A stretch of DNA of 64,000 nucleotides from contig CM062812.1 of assembly GCA_031772625.1 (NCBI GenBank), positions 736,161,714 through 736,225,713 of the forward strand, given 5' to 3'. Below the pieces are notes generated by a model. The model worked only from the letters and a program-made list of their open reading frames with translations. It made no database searches and was not told where the DNA came from. The position numbers and the translations under genes were made by a program. The DNA is from Pinus tabuliformis. Its lineage: Eukaryota; Streptophyta; Pinopsida; Pinales; Pinaceae. The first letter of the stretch is position 1, and the number at the start of each line of letters is the position of its first letter. Below, piece by piece: positions 48,531-59,852 of the stretch.

Positions 48531-50328
48531 TGATGCAGGAGCATCCAGCTGAGGAAGGTCATGGCTGGGTGTTTGTGTCTTTTAACAGATTGAGTTTTTG
48601 TTAGTTTTCAATTTCATTTTAATTTCTAGGAACGACTGTCTCAGCCACTGTTAGTGATTTCTTACATCTTCTTTTTATTTTTTAGTTTTATTTAAAGTTT
48701 TCTTTTAGTTTAAAAATCAAGAAAAGATAGTTATTCAGAAACAACTTAATGTAACTACTGGCAGTTTGATAATTGTCTAGTGTTCTCTACAAAATGAAAA
48801 ATGGAAACAACAATTGTAATCTTTGTTTACCATCATCGAACTGAATGAAGAAAAAGCACAGAAGCATTTTGAAGAAAAAACAAATATAAATCCATCCTTA
48901 TTACAGCTTTAGCATCTTTTCTACGAAATACAATTAAATTCATTTTCTTTTTCCATAGCATAATGATGACAGACAAGCGAACAGTAAGCACTGAAGCAAG
49001 GAGAGCACCCAAACAAGTCAACACTATAACAGAGCAAGCTTACAAGAGAAACAAGAGAGCCATTGTCGAAGGAATACCTAAGAAAAGAAAGTTATAGGTA
49101 CAGAACCAAACTCATAATAATTTCCATTGCAAATTTTTATCAACAGAAATTACTGTATATATATATATATATATATATAAATTTCAAAGCTGTACAACCA
49201 CAGTTCAATGTTCAGAGACCAACAAATAAAATAGAGTTGACAGTACCAAAAACCACCACGAGGTCACCACAAGATTGTATCTTTACAAACATAATTATAA
49301 TAGCAGAGCCATAAATATATAGTGGAGCTATAGGCACAGTGAGGTGAAGAAACAACAAGGTCGAAGCCAGACTATGACAATAGACCCATAAACCCTACAA
49401 ACTGAAAAACCCTCGAATAGACAAATAGAGAACTTTCAAGGAGTGACCCTACCTAGTTCGAGCGTAGGAGTCGGGGTGCAAGGTCCACCAAATGAGCCTG
49501 GTCATGCACATGCATGGCCAACAAGTAGGCCATCAGAAACAATGAAATGAAGCCATATACAGAGGGTTGAAAACAAAGGAAAGGGCCAACACAACCTATC
49601 TGAGAGAGCTAAGCCCATGTGAACTAGAGGAGAGAAACCATGAACAGAGGTTACCGCTGTAGAGTGCTCACTACCCACAAGGAGCAAGAGCTGTCAGCGC
49701 CAGAAGAAAATGAGGAGAAAAAGACCAGCATGGAGATTAAACTTACCTCTGATTAATTGCCAAACGAGAGCTGAGAGCATAGCCACTCCGCAACCACAAC
49801 ATGTGGCAAGAACCAAGCAAACAATCAAATGAAGGAGCAAGTGCCTTTAAACCAACAACATATAACAAGAGTCTACAGTTAAAAATGTACCAAAGCCGAG
49901 CCAAATAGTAACTAGAGACCAAGACCGAGGGTTCCAGACCCAGAGTCGAGAAAACAAGGACAAAACAGGAAACATTGACAACATACACAAGAGGAGACGC
50001 TCAGAGAAATGCATGTCCAGGCACGGTGAAACTAAACCATTGTAAAGCAACCAGAGCGAGAACCCTTGTTTTGTAGAACAGCAGATCAAAATGAACCAGA
50101 GACCTTACCTCACAAACAACAAAGTGAAACAATAGTGAAATGAACTGACCGATGGTTTTAGGGGTTTGGTAAGAGGTGGGAAAGCATGAGTCCCAAGGCT
50201 AGGACACTTGTCCTGCAAACATTTAATCCATAGTAAACGCCATTAAGTCAACCAACCACATAATTGACAATAAAACAAATCAACAGTTAATTATTCCTAC
50301 GCGAGTGTAAAAAGGGATGGACCCATAA
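48531..50328 (+). repeat. LTR B, shared central LTR
   Basis: 1,798 bp from TGATGCAGGAGCATCC to ACCCATAA (CATCA in A and C). It matches LTR C throughout and LTR A in the last 1.15 kb. It contains an (AT)n run at 49155-49179. Confidence 0.93.
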
Positions 50329-50332
50329 AATT

Positions 50333-50345
50333 TTGGTATCAGAGC
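50333..50345 (+). promoter_or_regulatory. Primer-binding site of chromovirus body E2
   Basis: TGGTATCAGAGC is a perfect match to the initiator-Met primer site, a few bases inside LTR B. Confidence 0.9.
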
Positions 50346-50374
50346 AAGTACATTTAACCATTTTTCTTTATAAA

Positions 50375-51570
50375 ATGGAAGCTGGAAGAAGAGGTTGTGG
50401 CATAGTTGTTCGAAGAGTAGTAGATGAAGGATTGAGGGAAGACATTAGGATCCTGAATGCCCATTTGGCGGCACTAGAAGCATGAAGGAGAAGGGATTCA
50501 TAAATAGGGGATGACAGTGATGAAGAAGATGTAGCTATGACAAATAGATTAGATGAAGAAGGACCTGAAATCAAATTGTTAAGGTCAATTTTGTTGGCTA
50601 GCAGTAAGCCAAAGATTGAGATCCCGAACTATGATGGTAGTTTGTCCACAGAAGTGCTATTAGAGTGGATTAGTGAGTTAGACAAATATTTTTAATGTGA
50701 GGAGATCAGAGAAGATAAGAGAGTTAAATTTGCTACCACAAAGTTGAAAGGACACGTGGCCTTATGGTGGGATAGTGTCCAACTAGAGAGGAGAATATTG
50801 AATAAGTTACCCATTAAAAAGTGGACTAGAATGGTCGCCAAGATGAAGGGCAAGTTTTTGCCCAAAGATTACCAGATTACTCTGTATCGGTAGGTGTAAA
50901 ATTTGAAGCAGAGAGGAATGACGGTGAAAGAATATACTGAAGAATTTTATCGGGTGAATCTGAGAGTTTTTTATACTGAAGACACCCCAAAAAAGACAGC
51001 AAGGTTTGTGAATGGCCTAAGGCTGGAAATATTGGACGAGATAAGTATTGTTTCTCCAAAAACCATAGAGGAAGCATACCAGAGTGCCTTAAAGGTAGAA
51101 GAAAAGATCACAAGGAAGAAAAATGCCAAGAGAGGATGAGGAACTGGTAGAGGAAAAGGACAATCCTTTGGTAGAGGAAGGACTGCCAACAACAGTGAAG
51201 AGGGCAGCAGTTCAAAGACCTCAAGGAAAACAAAAAAGGAAGGTAGCACTAGGGGAGGAAGGCCATACCATAGAGGAAGGGAAAATGGCAGGGGCAGAGG
51301 AGTTACCTACCAGTGTTACAAGTGCCACAAGTGGGGGCATAGGTCATTTGATTGTCCTGAAGGAGAACAAGTTGGTCAAAGAGGAGCATATGTTGCTCAG
51401 ACAGAGGAAGTAGAGGCACCATCTCCAGAGGTAGAGAATGTACTAGAGACAAGAGAGTCCTTAGTCTTGAACAAAGTACTGTTGAAACTGACAAAGGAGA
51501 TAGCTGAACAAACCCAAAGAAAGGAATTATTCCATACTGTGTGCAAGTCACATGGAAAATGCTGCAAAGT
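50375..51570 (+). pseudogene. Chromovirus Gag, body E2
   Basis: The ATG at 50375 opens MEAGRRGCGIVVRRVVDEGL. LLEWISELDKYF, WWDSVQLERRILNKLPIKKW and EYTEEFYRVNLRVFYTEDT are the Gag core. An intact CCHC knuckle CYKCHKWGHRSFDC lies at 51314-51355. Stops at 50693-50695, 50897-50899 and 51137-51139 fall at the same codons as in E1; others are unique. The solo LTR seen in E1 is absent, so Gag runs on into protease. Confidence 0.9.
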
Positions 51571-52070
51571 GATTATAGACAGTGGAAGCACTGTTAATCT
51601 GGTTGCAACAAAGATGGTGGAGAAATTGGGTTTGAAAAGGTTGAAGCACCCAACTCCCTATACGGTGTCTTGGTTACAGAAGGGTCACCAATTGCTAGTT
51701 GATGAGTAGTGTGACGTGGAGTTCCATATTGGCAAGTATACGAAAAAATTGATTTGTGATGTCATGCCCATGGATGTGTGTCATAGTCCGCTAGGTAGAC
51801 CAGGCAGTATGAGTGAAAATTTGTTCATGATAGAGAAGCAAACTATTACAAGTTTGTCAAGGATGGGATTACGCATATGCTAGTACCTATCAAGGAAGAA
51901 GAAACAATAGAAACTAGTGTGACAAAAGTACTACTGGTGGTTGGAAAAGAATTTCTAAAACAGATTGAAGATTACAAGGTAAAGTATGTTGTTGTAAGGA
52001 GACTGAGAGAAGTGCTATTGCACACTGAAATTTCTGACTTACTTGAAGAAATCCAGGAAATTTTGTAGGA
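51571..52070 (+). pseudogene. Chromovirus aspartic protease, body E2
   Basis: The active site IIDSGSTVNLV (DSG at 51578-51586) is intact. KMVEKLGLKRLKHPTPYTVS follows. A TAG at 51707-51709, shared with E1, and a later frameshift near 51800 break the frame. Confidence 0.9.
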
Positions 52071-52077
52071 ATTCAGC

Positions 52078-52990
52078 GACATTGTGGTGGATGATTTACC
52101 AGATAAGTTACCACCAAAGTGGAGTTTCAATCATCATATAGATTTCATCCCTGGAGCTAGTTTACCGAGTAAAGCTACTTACCGGATGAGTCCCAAGGAA
52201 AACGAAGAGACCAGGAATCAGGTACAAGAATTGTTGGACAAAGGCTTGATACGTGAAATTTTAATTCCTTGTGCAGTTCCGACAGTTTTAGCTCCCAAGA
52301 AAGGAGGCAAGTGGCGGATGTGTACAGATTCACGAGCAATAAATAAAATTACTATCAGATACAGGTTTCCATTGCCATGAATGGATGACATGATGGACTT
52401 CTTAAGTGGGGTAGCATATTTTTCGAAGATAGATCTAAAGAGTGGATACCAACAGATTAGAATCAGAGAAGGGGACGAATGGAAAACAACTTTCAAAACT
52501 AACGAAGGGTTGTATGAATGGTTGGTGATGCCATTTGGGTTAAGTAATGCCCCTAGTACTTTTATGCACCTGATGAACGAGATGCTGAAGGAGTTCATTG
52601 GGAAATTTGTGATTGTGTATCTTCATGATATACTGATTTTTAGCAAGACCAAGGAAGAACATTTTCGATGTGTTCGATATGTTCTAGAGAAGTTGCAACA
52701 AAACAAGTTGCTGATAAATTTGAAAAAATGTACTTTCTTTCAGAAGGAGTTAGTTTATTTAGGTTTCGTGATTGCAGAAAATGAGCTGATAATGGACCCA
52801 TAAAAGGTTGCAACTATACTTAGCTGGCCATCCCCTAAGAGTTTGTTCGAAGTTCGAAGTTTTCATGGGTTGGCAAGTTTCTATCACAATTTTATAAATA
52901 TTTTTAGTGGAATCTCCACACCTATGTTGGATACAATAAAAAAGGAAAGTCAACCTTTTCAGTAGACTGAAGCTGTAGAGAAGATCTTCC
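52078..52990 (+). pseudogene. Chromovirus reverse transcriptase, body E2
   Basis: [20 protein letters not shown], the intact [18 protein letters not shown], the shared TGA at 52378-52380, [20 protein letters not shown] and [20 protein letters not shown] are read in order. The catalytic box at 52618-52629 is YLHD: CAT replaces GAC at the first aspartate. [11 protein letters not shown] and FHGLASFYHNF follow. RT is inactive. Confidence 0.92.
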
Positions 52991-53580
52991 AGATATTGAA
53001 GAAGAAGATCACTAAGAGGCAAATTTTGAGGTTTCCTGATTTCAAAAAACTTTTTCAAGTTTGTTGTGATGCTAGTGGTATAGCCATTGGAGCCGTACTC
53101 AGCCAGGAAGACAAGCCAGTAGCCAATTTCAGCAAAAAAAATTAAATGAAAGCAGGCAAAAGTATACGTCTTACGAGAAGGAGTTTTATGTCACCGTCCA
53201 AGCCTTGAAGCATTGGAGACATTATCTATTGGGTAATGAGTTTCTCTTGTTTTCTAATAATTCTGCATTACAGTATGTTATGCAGCAACATAAGCTGAAT
53301 CACAAACATGCAAAATGGGTGGAGTACTTGTAGAGTTTTACATTTGTATTGAAGCATATCAGTGGTCAAGCAAACAAGGTAGCAGATGCACTAAGCAGAA
53401 GAGTTCTACTCTTACAGGAGAGCACGATACAAGTGTTGGGATTTGAACACCTGAAGGACTTGTATCAAATAGATGCAAATTTCAAGGAGGCTTATGAAGC
53501 CTGCCAGAATCCTTTGTTGAGGAACAATAGTCCATGGCTGGACTATAACTTGCAGGAGGAGTTGTTATTCAAGGGAGGAT
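52991..53580 (+). pseudogene. Chromovirus RNase H and connection, body E2
   Basis: VCCDASGIAIGAVLSQEDKP keeps the catalytic aspartate and lacks the TAG found in E1. The frame shifts near 53140 in a run of A. KHISGQANKVADALSRRVLL keeps the typical ADALSR motif, better preserved than in E1. The TAG at 53331-53333 is shared with E1; the TAG at 53580-53582 replaces a tryptophan codon of E1. Confidence 0.88.
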
Positions 53581-53582
53581 AG

Positions 53583-54480
53583 CTGTGTGTTCCAGAATGT
53601 TCGATGAGGGAGAACATCATCCAGGAAAAACATAGTGGAGGTCTAGTTGGACATTGTGGAATTTATAAGACCTTGAATCAACTTAGTCATTTCTATTACT
53701 AGCTGAAGATGCAAAGAGACATACAACGGTATGTGACCAAGTGCAAGATATGTCAGTTGGCGAAAGGGCACAGTCAGAACATGGGGTTGTATACACCCCT
53801 TCCTATTCCAAACCGACCATGGGATTTTAAAGAAGTGTAACATTATCCCATGGTCTGTTTGGAATAGGAAAGGGTGTATACAACCCCATGTTTAGTATGG
53901 ACTTTGTCCTAGGTCTGCCCAAAACACAGCGGGGTTTTGATTCCATCATGGTGGTGGTGAACTGATTCTCAAAGATGGCACACTTCATCCCTTGCAGGAA
54001 AACCAATGACGCTATCCATGTATCACACATATTTTTCATTGAAGTCGTCAGACTGCACGGCTTACCCAAGTCCATTATTTCGGACAGTGATGTGAAATTC
54101 ACAAGACATTTCTAGTGCACCTTGTGGAAAAAGCTCGACACGAAGTTAAATTTCAGCTCCGCTTATCACCCACAAACTGATGTGCAGACAGAGGTAGTGA
54201 ACAAAAACTTAGGAAACCTATTGCGGAGTCTAGTTGGAGAAAATTCACGAATGTGGGATCATGTACTTGCTCAAGCGGAATTTTCTTATAACGATTCACT
54301 GAATCGAAGCACAAGAAGTAGTCCTTTTCAGATCTTGTATGGAATGCAACCCGGAGGAGTGCATGATTTACATGATTTGGGAGAGTTAGAAAGAAGAAGT
54401 GCTGATAGGGAAGACTCTGCAAGAGGAATTAACGACCTACATGAGCAGGTAAAGACAAAATTACAAGACATAAGTAAAAG
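53583..54480 (+). pseudogene. Chromovirus integrase, body E2, with foldback insertion
   Basis: The zinc finger (GHCGIYKT, CKICQLAKGH) is followed by a 48-bp inverted duplication that breaks the frame. Beyond it all three catalytic acidic residues are kept: MDFVLGLP (GAC 53900-53902), ISDSDVKF (GAC 54083-54085) and QTDVQTEVVN (GAG 54191-54193), with 35 residues between the last two. The shared TGA is at 53963-53965. YHPQTD and SSPFQILYGM mark the core end. Confidence 0.9.
53778..53892. repeat. 48-bp inverted duplication in E2 integrase
   Basis: Arms 53778-53825 and 53845-53892 are inverse copies with about two mismatches, around a 19-base spacer. E1 has only the left arm followed directly by the catalytic-core sequence, so the right arm and spacer are an insertion specific to E2. 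Confidence 0.92.
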
Positions 54481-55009
54481 GTACAAATAGAAAGAAGATC
54501 TGAAGAGACAAGAGATACAATTTAATGTAGGGGATTAGGTTCTAGTGCATCTGTGCAAAGAAATATTTCCTAAGGGCGAATACAATAAGTTGAAATTCAA
54601 AAAAATTGGACCTTGTAAAATTCTGTGTAAGTTTCCTGCAAATGCCTATGAGCTGCAATTGCCTCCATGTATAGGAATATTGCTCATCTTTAATGTGCCA
54701 GATTTATTCCCATACACTGCTAGTCCTGAAGAGGACAATTTGGCACAGCCAAAGCGAGATACCCAGGGAGAGAGTAGTTCATGGATGACACAAATTCCTT
54801 CAGCTCAACCACTTGAAATCAAAGGAATCCTCGATACACAGGTGGCCAGGTGGACTCGGAGAAAGGAGTACCTACAGTACCTCATCAAGTGGAATAACTA
54901 CCCTATTGAGGATAGTTGGTGGCTTGATGCGGGATAGATACAACGTGCAGGGTATTCTATTGAGAAGCTCATGGACCGGAGCCATGAATTTTCATCTACC
55001 CCGGAAGCC
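54481..55009 (+). pseudogene. Chromovirus GPY/F module and chromodomain, body E2
   Basis: KLKFKKIGPCKILCKFPANA and IFNVPDLFPYTASPEED form the GPY/F module. The chromodomain is better kept than in E1: ILDTQVARWTRRKEYLQY, then LIKWNNYPIEDSWWLDAG, with the aromatic and acidic positions typical of chromoviruses. A TAG after DAG (54935-54937) ends the frame early; homology continues to RSHEF just before LTR C. The TAG at 54536-54538 is shared with E1. Confidence 0.9.
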
Positions 55010-55635
55010 TAATGCAGGAACATCCAACTCAGGGAGGTCATGGCTGGGAGTTTGTCTCTTTTAACAGATTGAGTTTTCTTAGTTTTCATTTTCATTTTAA
55101 TCTCTAGGAATGGCTGTCTCAACTACTATTAGTGTTTTCTTACGTGTTTCTTTTATTTTTTAGTTTTATTTAAAGTTTGCTTTTAGTTTACAAATCAAGA
55201 AAAGATAGTTATTCAGAAACAACTTAATGTAACTACTGGAAGTTTGATAACTATCCAGTGTTCTCTACAAAATGAAAAAAGGAAACAGCGATTGTAATCC
55301 TTTTTTACCATCATATAACTAAATGAAGGAAAATCACAAAAGAATTATAAAGAACAAACACATCTGAATCCATTATTATTACAACTTTAGCATCTTTTCT
55401 ACGAAATACAGTTAAATTCATTTTCTTTTTCCATAGCATAATGATGACAGACAAGTGAATAGTAAGCACCAAAGCGAGGAGAGCACCCAAACAAGTTAGC
55501 AGCATAACAAAGCAAGCTTACAAGAGAAATGAGAGAGCCACTGTCGAAGAAATACCCAAGAAAAGAAAGTTATAAGTACAAAACTGAACTCATAATAATT
55601 TCCATTGCAAATTTCTATCAACCGTAATTATTGTA

Positions 55636-55701
<66 letters not shown>

Positions 55702-56845
55702 AATGCCAAACAACCACAGTTCAATGTTGAGAGACCAGCAAATAGAACAGAGTTTACAGTACCAAAAACCACTGTGAGGACACCATAGGACTGTATCTTT
55801 ACAAACATAATTATAACAATGGAGCCATAAATATATAATGGAGTTATAGGCACAATGAGGCCAAGAAACAACATGGCCAAAGCCAAACTATGAAAATAGA
55901 CCCATAAACCCTACAAATAGAAAAACCCTCAAATAGACAAACATAGAACATTGAAGAAGCAACCCTACCCAGTTCGAGCATAGGAGTCAGGGTGCGAGGT
56001 CCACAAACGGAGCCTAGTCGCCCACCTGCATGGCCAACAAGCAGGCCATCAGAAACATTGAAATGAATCCATATACATAGGGTTGAAAACAAAGGAAAGG
56101 GCCAACATAACCTACCTGAGAGCGCCAAGCCCGTGCAAACTAGAGGGGAGAAACCACAAACAGAGATTATGGCCGCAGAGTGCTAACTTCCCACAAGGAG
56201 TAAAGAGCTGTCAGTGCTGGCAGAAAATGAGGAGAAAAAGGCCAACATGGAGAGTAAACTTACCTTTGGTTAATTGCCCAATGAGAGTCAAGAGCCGAGC
56301 CTCTCCGCAACTGCAGCCTATGGCAAGAACCAAGCAAACAATCAAACGGAGGAGTAAGTGAACTGAAACCAACAACATATAACAGAAGTCTACAGCTGAA
56401 AACGTAACTAGAGCTGAGCCAAATAGAAACCAAAGACTGAGACCAAGGGTTCCAAACCCTGAGCCGAGAAGACGAGCACAGAACATCAACATTGACAGCA
56501 TACACAGGAGGAGACCCTGAGAGAAATGCATGTCCAAGCACGGTGAAACTAAACCACTATAAAACAACTAGAGCTACAACCCTTGTTTTGCAGAATAGCA
56601 GAGCAAAGCGAACTAGAGACCTTACCTCACAAACAACAAAGTGAAAAAATAATGAAATGAACCGGCCGGGGGTTTCAATGGTTTGGTAAGAGGCGGGAAG
56701 GAACGAGCCCCAAGGCTACGACACTTTTCCTCCAAACATTTAATCCATAGTACAATGCCATTAAGTCAACCAACCACATAATTGACAATAAAAAAATCAA
56801 CAGTTAATTATTCATACGTGGGTGTAAAAAGGGTTGGACCCATCA
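55010..56845 (+). repeat. LTR C
   Basis: 1,836 bp starting TAATGCAGGAACATCC (TG changed to TA) and ending GACCCATCA. It matches LTR B. The longest AT run of the three (55641-55698, 58 bp) lies inside. It abuts the Penelope-like fragment. Confidence 0.93.
55641..55698. repeat. (AT)n microsatellite in LTR C
   Basis: 58 bp of alternating A and T; the homologous runs are 25 bp in LTR B and 59 bp (partly ATATCT) in LTR A. Confidence 0.95.
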
Positions 56846-56849
56846 AATC

Positions 56850-57495
56850 TATAAAGTCTTTTAACGAGTCCAAGGTTCTTCTTATGGAGTTTGGATATGA
56901 GACCAAAACATATTAATAAAGAGTTGACACATCATCATTATGTATTTGTTAGACACAAGTATCACAGTTGTGCTATAGGAAAGGCTATCCAACAAGCTGT
57001 AAAAAGAAATCCTAGAAAAAATCTTGCGATCATACCCAACATCACCTTGACTCATATCAAAGGCACTACAAACCGAATAGCTAGGATTTTAAAGAAGCAT
57101 AACATTATTGTAGCATTCATTCCTCTAAAATATGTAATAAGAACCTTAGACTTCGTAAAAGACTCTATAAATCCCCAACTTCAAAGAGGAATATACATGA
57201 TACCTTGTTCTTGCGGCAAAGAATACATAGGCATGACAAGGATATCCATACACCATATTAAAAGAACATGTAGCAGATATTTCTAGGGATATTATGTGAA
57301 AAATCAAATCTTGCTGAGCATGCATGCTCTTTATCTCACTGTATTTGCATAGAAAATGCCAAAATAATCCAAAAGTGGGATAACTATATTAAAATAAAAA
57401 TAAAATAGGCAATAGAACCATAGAAGATAAACAAAGCTATTAATAGAGATCTCAACCTAAAACTTAATAACATATGGAAACCCATATTGAAAAAA
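56850..57495 (+). pseudogene. Penelope-like element fragment with GIY-YIG endonuclease
   Basis: The frame from 56891 reads HIKGTTNRIARILKKHNI, then FVKDSINPQ, then GIYMIPCSCGKEYIGMT and SIHHIKR. The GIY...YIG pair with the IPCSCGK insert is the C-terminal endonuclease of Penelope-like elements, which nicks target DNA. After a TAG (57284-57286) and frameshift the rest of the domain is legible: NLAEHACSLSHCICIENAKI, then INRDLNLKLNNIWKPIL to about 57485. The RT part is absent, removed or lost at the LTR C junction. An EDGLTLKV reading near 57610 may be 3' sequence of the same element. Confidence 0.8.
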
Positions 57496-59773
57496 ACTCA
57501 TAATAGTTATAACAACTTGACATGTAGTCATATATTTCAATAATAACTATTAAAACCAAAATCATATTCATCACTGATAACACCTCATTCAGGACTGTGA
57601 TCACCGTGAGGATGGACTCACATTGAAAGTCTGAAACATAGGTTTTAAAATCATCAACATGTTCATTCAAAAAATAATTTTTAAATCTCTATCCTATAAT
57701 CCATTCTTTATTTTAACAAAATAGTTAGCTTGTGGACCCTTTGCAATACTATGAAAATGATTTTGTCTAGATAAATAAAGATAAATAGTACTATCTCAAG
57801 CATATTTCTATTTGTAAATTTTAAATATGAGTGTTCTTTTGGGTTGTTAATTGCAATCTAATTTATTTATTTCATGGGATTATCAACATGTGTTATAATT
57901 ATGGGGTGTTAGGTCTACATTTATTGTTTGGTAATGTAATTCTAGGGATTTATGCTCCAATAATTGCTTCTAGCGATTATAGACATGAACATGGCCCAAA
58001 ACTATAACAAATGATCTAAAAATGGATTTTCAACTTTCATACTCATTTCACAATGCAACCAAAGCCCATATCCCCACTAGGATGTTGAGAACTCCTTGCG
58101 AGGTCATGTGGCAATTCAAGGAGGAGTATTTCTTATCCTCATATGCTTAGAAGCATCATTTATAGATTAATGCATATATTTCTTCCCACAACCATGTGTA
58201 ACTCTTCAATACCCATATCAAGTGTTCAAAATCACAAATGGCACCCAGAACTCCACATGAAGGCTGCATATACTTGAACGAGGTCATGTGTCATGGTTTG
58301 AGGTACCTGGCACTATCCTAGGATGCCTACAAGCCTTACTTAATTCCTAAGTCATAAATTTTACCTCATGACCAAGCCCAAGGCCTAAGAAATAACACCT
58401 ATTACTAAAACAATTGAAATGGTGACAAAATCACTCCTTAGAGACCATGGATAGTATTAATATTTCTAAAGTATTGGTTAAATATATTGTTACTTTATTT
58501 GGTTGCATAAAAGGCTCATTTTTCCCAATCCCTAAGTTTTCTCCCTCAACTATGTATAGGGCATTGAGACACATAATTACCACTAAAACTATCTAAATTA
58601 CATCCCTATATCTAGTTGGACGTTAATGATAGATTCAACAGAAATAGCCATGACATCAAAATGAGAAATCTAGCCCTAAATACCCATATTTTGGGTCAAA
58701 AACAGCAAATCAACTATTGAATAAAAAATTTGTGTTCATAGTAGCATCTTTTCTTTTCTTTTGCGACATTGAAATTGCAACCTTTTGCAACAATATGCTT
58801 AAAACATTTTGATGTTGTGAACAAAAACTTTAAATCAATCCATAAATTAAAAAGTGATGCAAGTGGTAGAACTTTCTTTGAAGGTTAGAAAAACATTTTC
58901 CAACTATGGACTTAGCAACCATTTATCGTTAATAGCGATAATCTTAAAATCAACCTCTAAAACAAAGTGTGTCTCTACTTATAGCACCAATTTTTTGAGT
59001 TTAAACCTACAACTTGCTTGATACCATGGCCCTTTGATAACATGACCTTAATAACTAACAATGTTTCAACCTGTTGATGCCCCAAAAATCGTTGTATCAA
59101 CATTGGGGGATAACCACCCGGTCTGGACCTTAATACAACTCCTTTTCCGTTTGGAATGGTGGCTCCGACTGGGGATAATGGGACCAGTTTCCCAGCAATA
59201 AATAAATGGGATGAATGAATGATTGATTGACTAATCTAATGACAGGCGAATAACTTAATTTATCAGCGAAATAAAAGAATTACTACTAATCCTGGGAACT
59301 ATTGTACTTTGAAGTGTAGCGCTTGATGATCTATGTTTATTAACAGGCATATAGATGACTCCATCTAATAAACATGGAAATTTATTCATTCAAGGATTAC
59401 TTTGCTTAAATAGTTAAACAAGGTGATTAACGCAATATTGCTACACTCATCATTTATATCATCAATACATATATGATCAAAAGAAAAGCATTACCCTAAA
59501 CATCCAATAGTGGAGGGAATAAAGAAATGATGTTAAAACACATACATATATTCGATAATAGCAAAGACGATCAAATAACAATTCATATAAAAAGAATGGG
59601 TTCAGACATAGATAATAGTACCATATGAGCTGCGAGTCACTCCCAATATCAATCGCTATTTGAAATTCTTCCTCTAACGTAGAAATACTTTCAAACAAAG
59701 ACAGTAGTGCACATTTGCATAAAAGCTTCTTTGCCAAAATCAGAATGATTGGTCCAGTTTTATAAAAGAATAT
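57496..59773. other. Intergenic DNA, nothing firmly recognised
   Basis: AT-rich, with no domain motif. On the minus strand CATGGTATCAAGC (59018-59031) resembles a primer-binding site, and 59072-59110 contains overlapping inverted words (GTTGAT/ATCAAC and CCCCAA/TTGGGG). Either could mark the end of an unidentified element. The minus-strand frame 59477-59794 is not supported. Confidence 0.4.
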
Positions 59774-59852
59774 GCCTGAAGTACAGTAGTGCAACTTCAG
59801 GCTTTAAGTCATGTACAAAACCTTACGACCCTTTCCAAAAACATGAAAGGGT
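59774..59852 (-). other. Two hairpins downstream of the minus-strand ORF
   Basis: GCCTGAAGT/ACTTCAGGC (59774-59802, 9-bp stem, 11-base loop) and ACCCTTTC/GAAAGGGT (59828-59852, 8-bp stem, 9-base loop) lie about 100 bases after the ORF end. TCTATAAATAC follows on the plus strand (59852-59862). Function unknown; a transcript 3' end or LTR regulatory region is possible. Confidence 0.5.

Larger units (their letters stand above)
42130..56845 (+). mobile_element. Tandem Ty3/gypsy chromovirus array: LTR-body-LTR-body-LTR
   Basis: Three homologous LTRs (A truncated, B and C complete) alternate with two homologous bodies (E1 43277-48530, E2 50329-55009). Each body begins with a primer-binding site and ends with a chromodomain. 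The middle LTR serves as 3' LTR of E1 and 5' LTR of E2. Both bodies are dead and share many stop codons. Such arrays arise most simply by unequal recombination between LTRs of one element. Confidence 0.9.

Noticed and set aside
53827..54102. Minus-strand 91-codon frame over E2 integrase
   Set aside because: It arises partly from the inverted duplication, which places integrase coding sequence on the minus strand for 48 bp, and partly from the antisense of integrase.
55641..55698. Long AT run considered as a replication or matrix-attachment signal
   Set aside because: It is a simple microsatellite within LTRs at homologous positions; nothing else supports a function.
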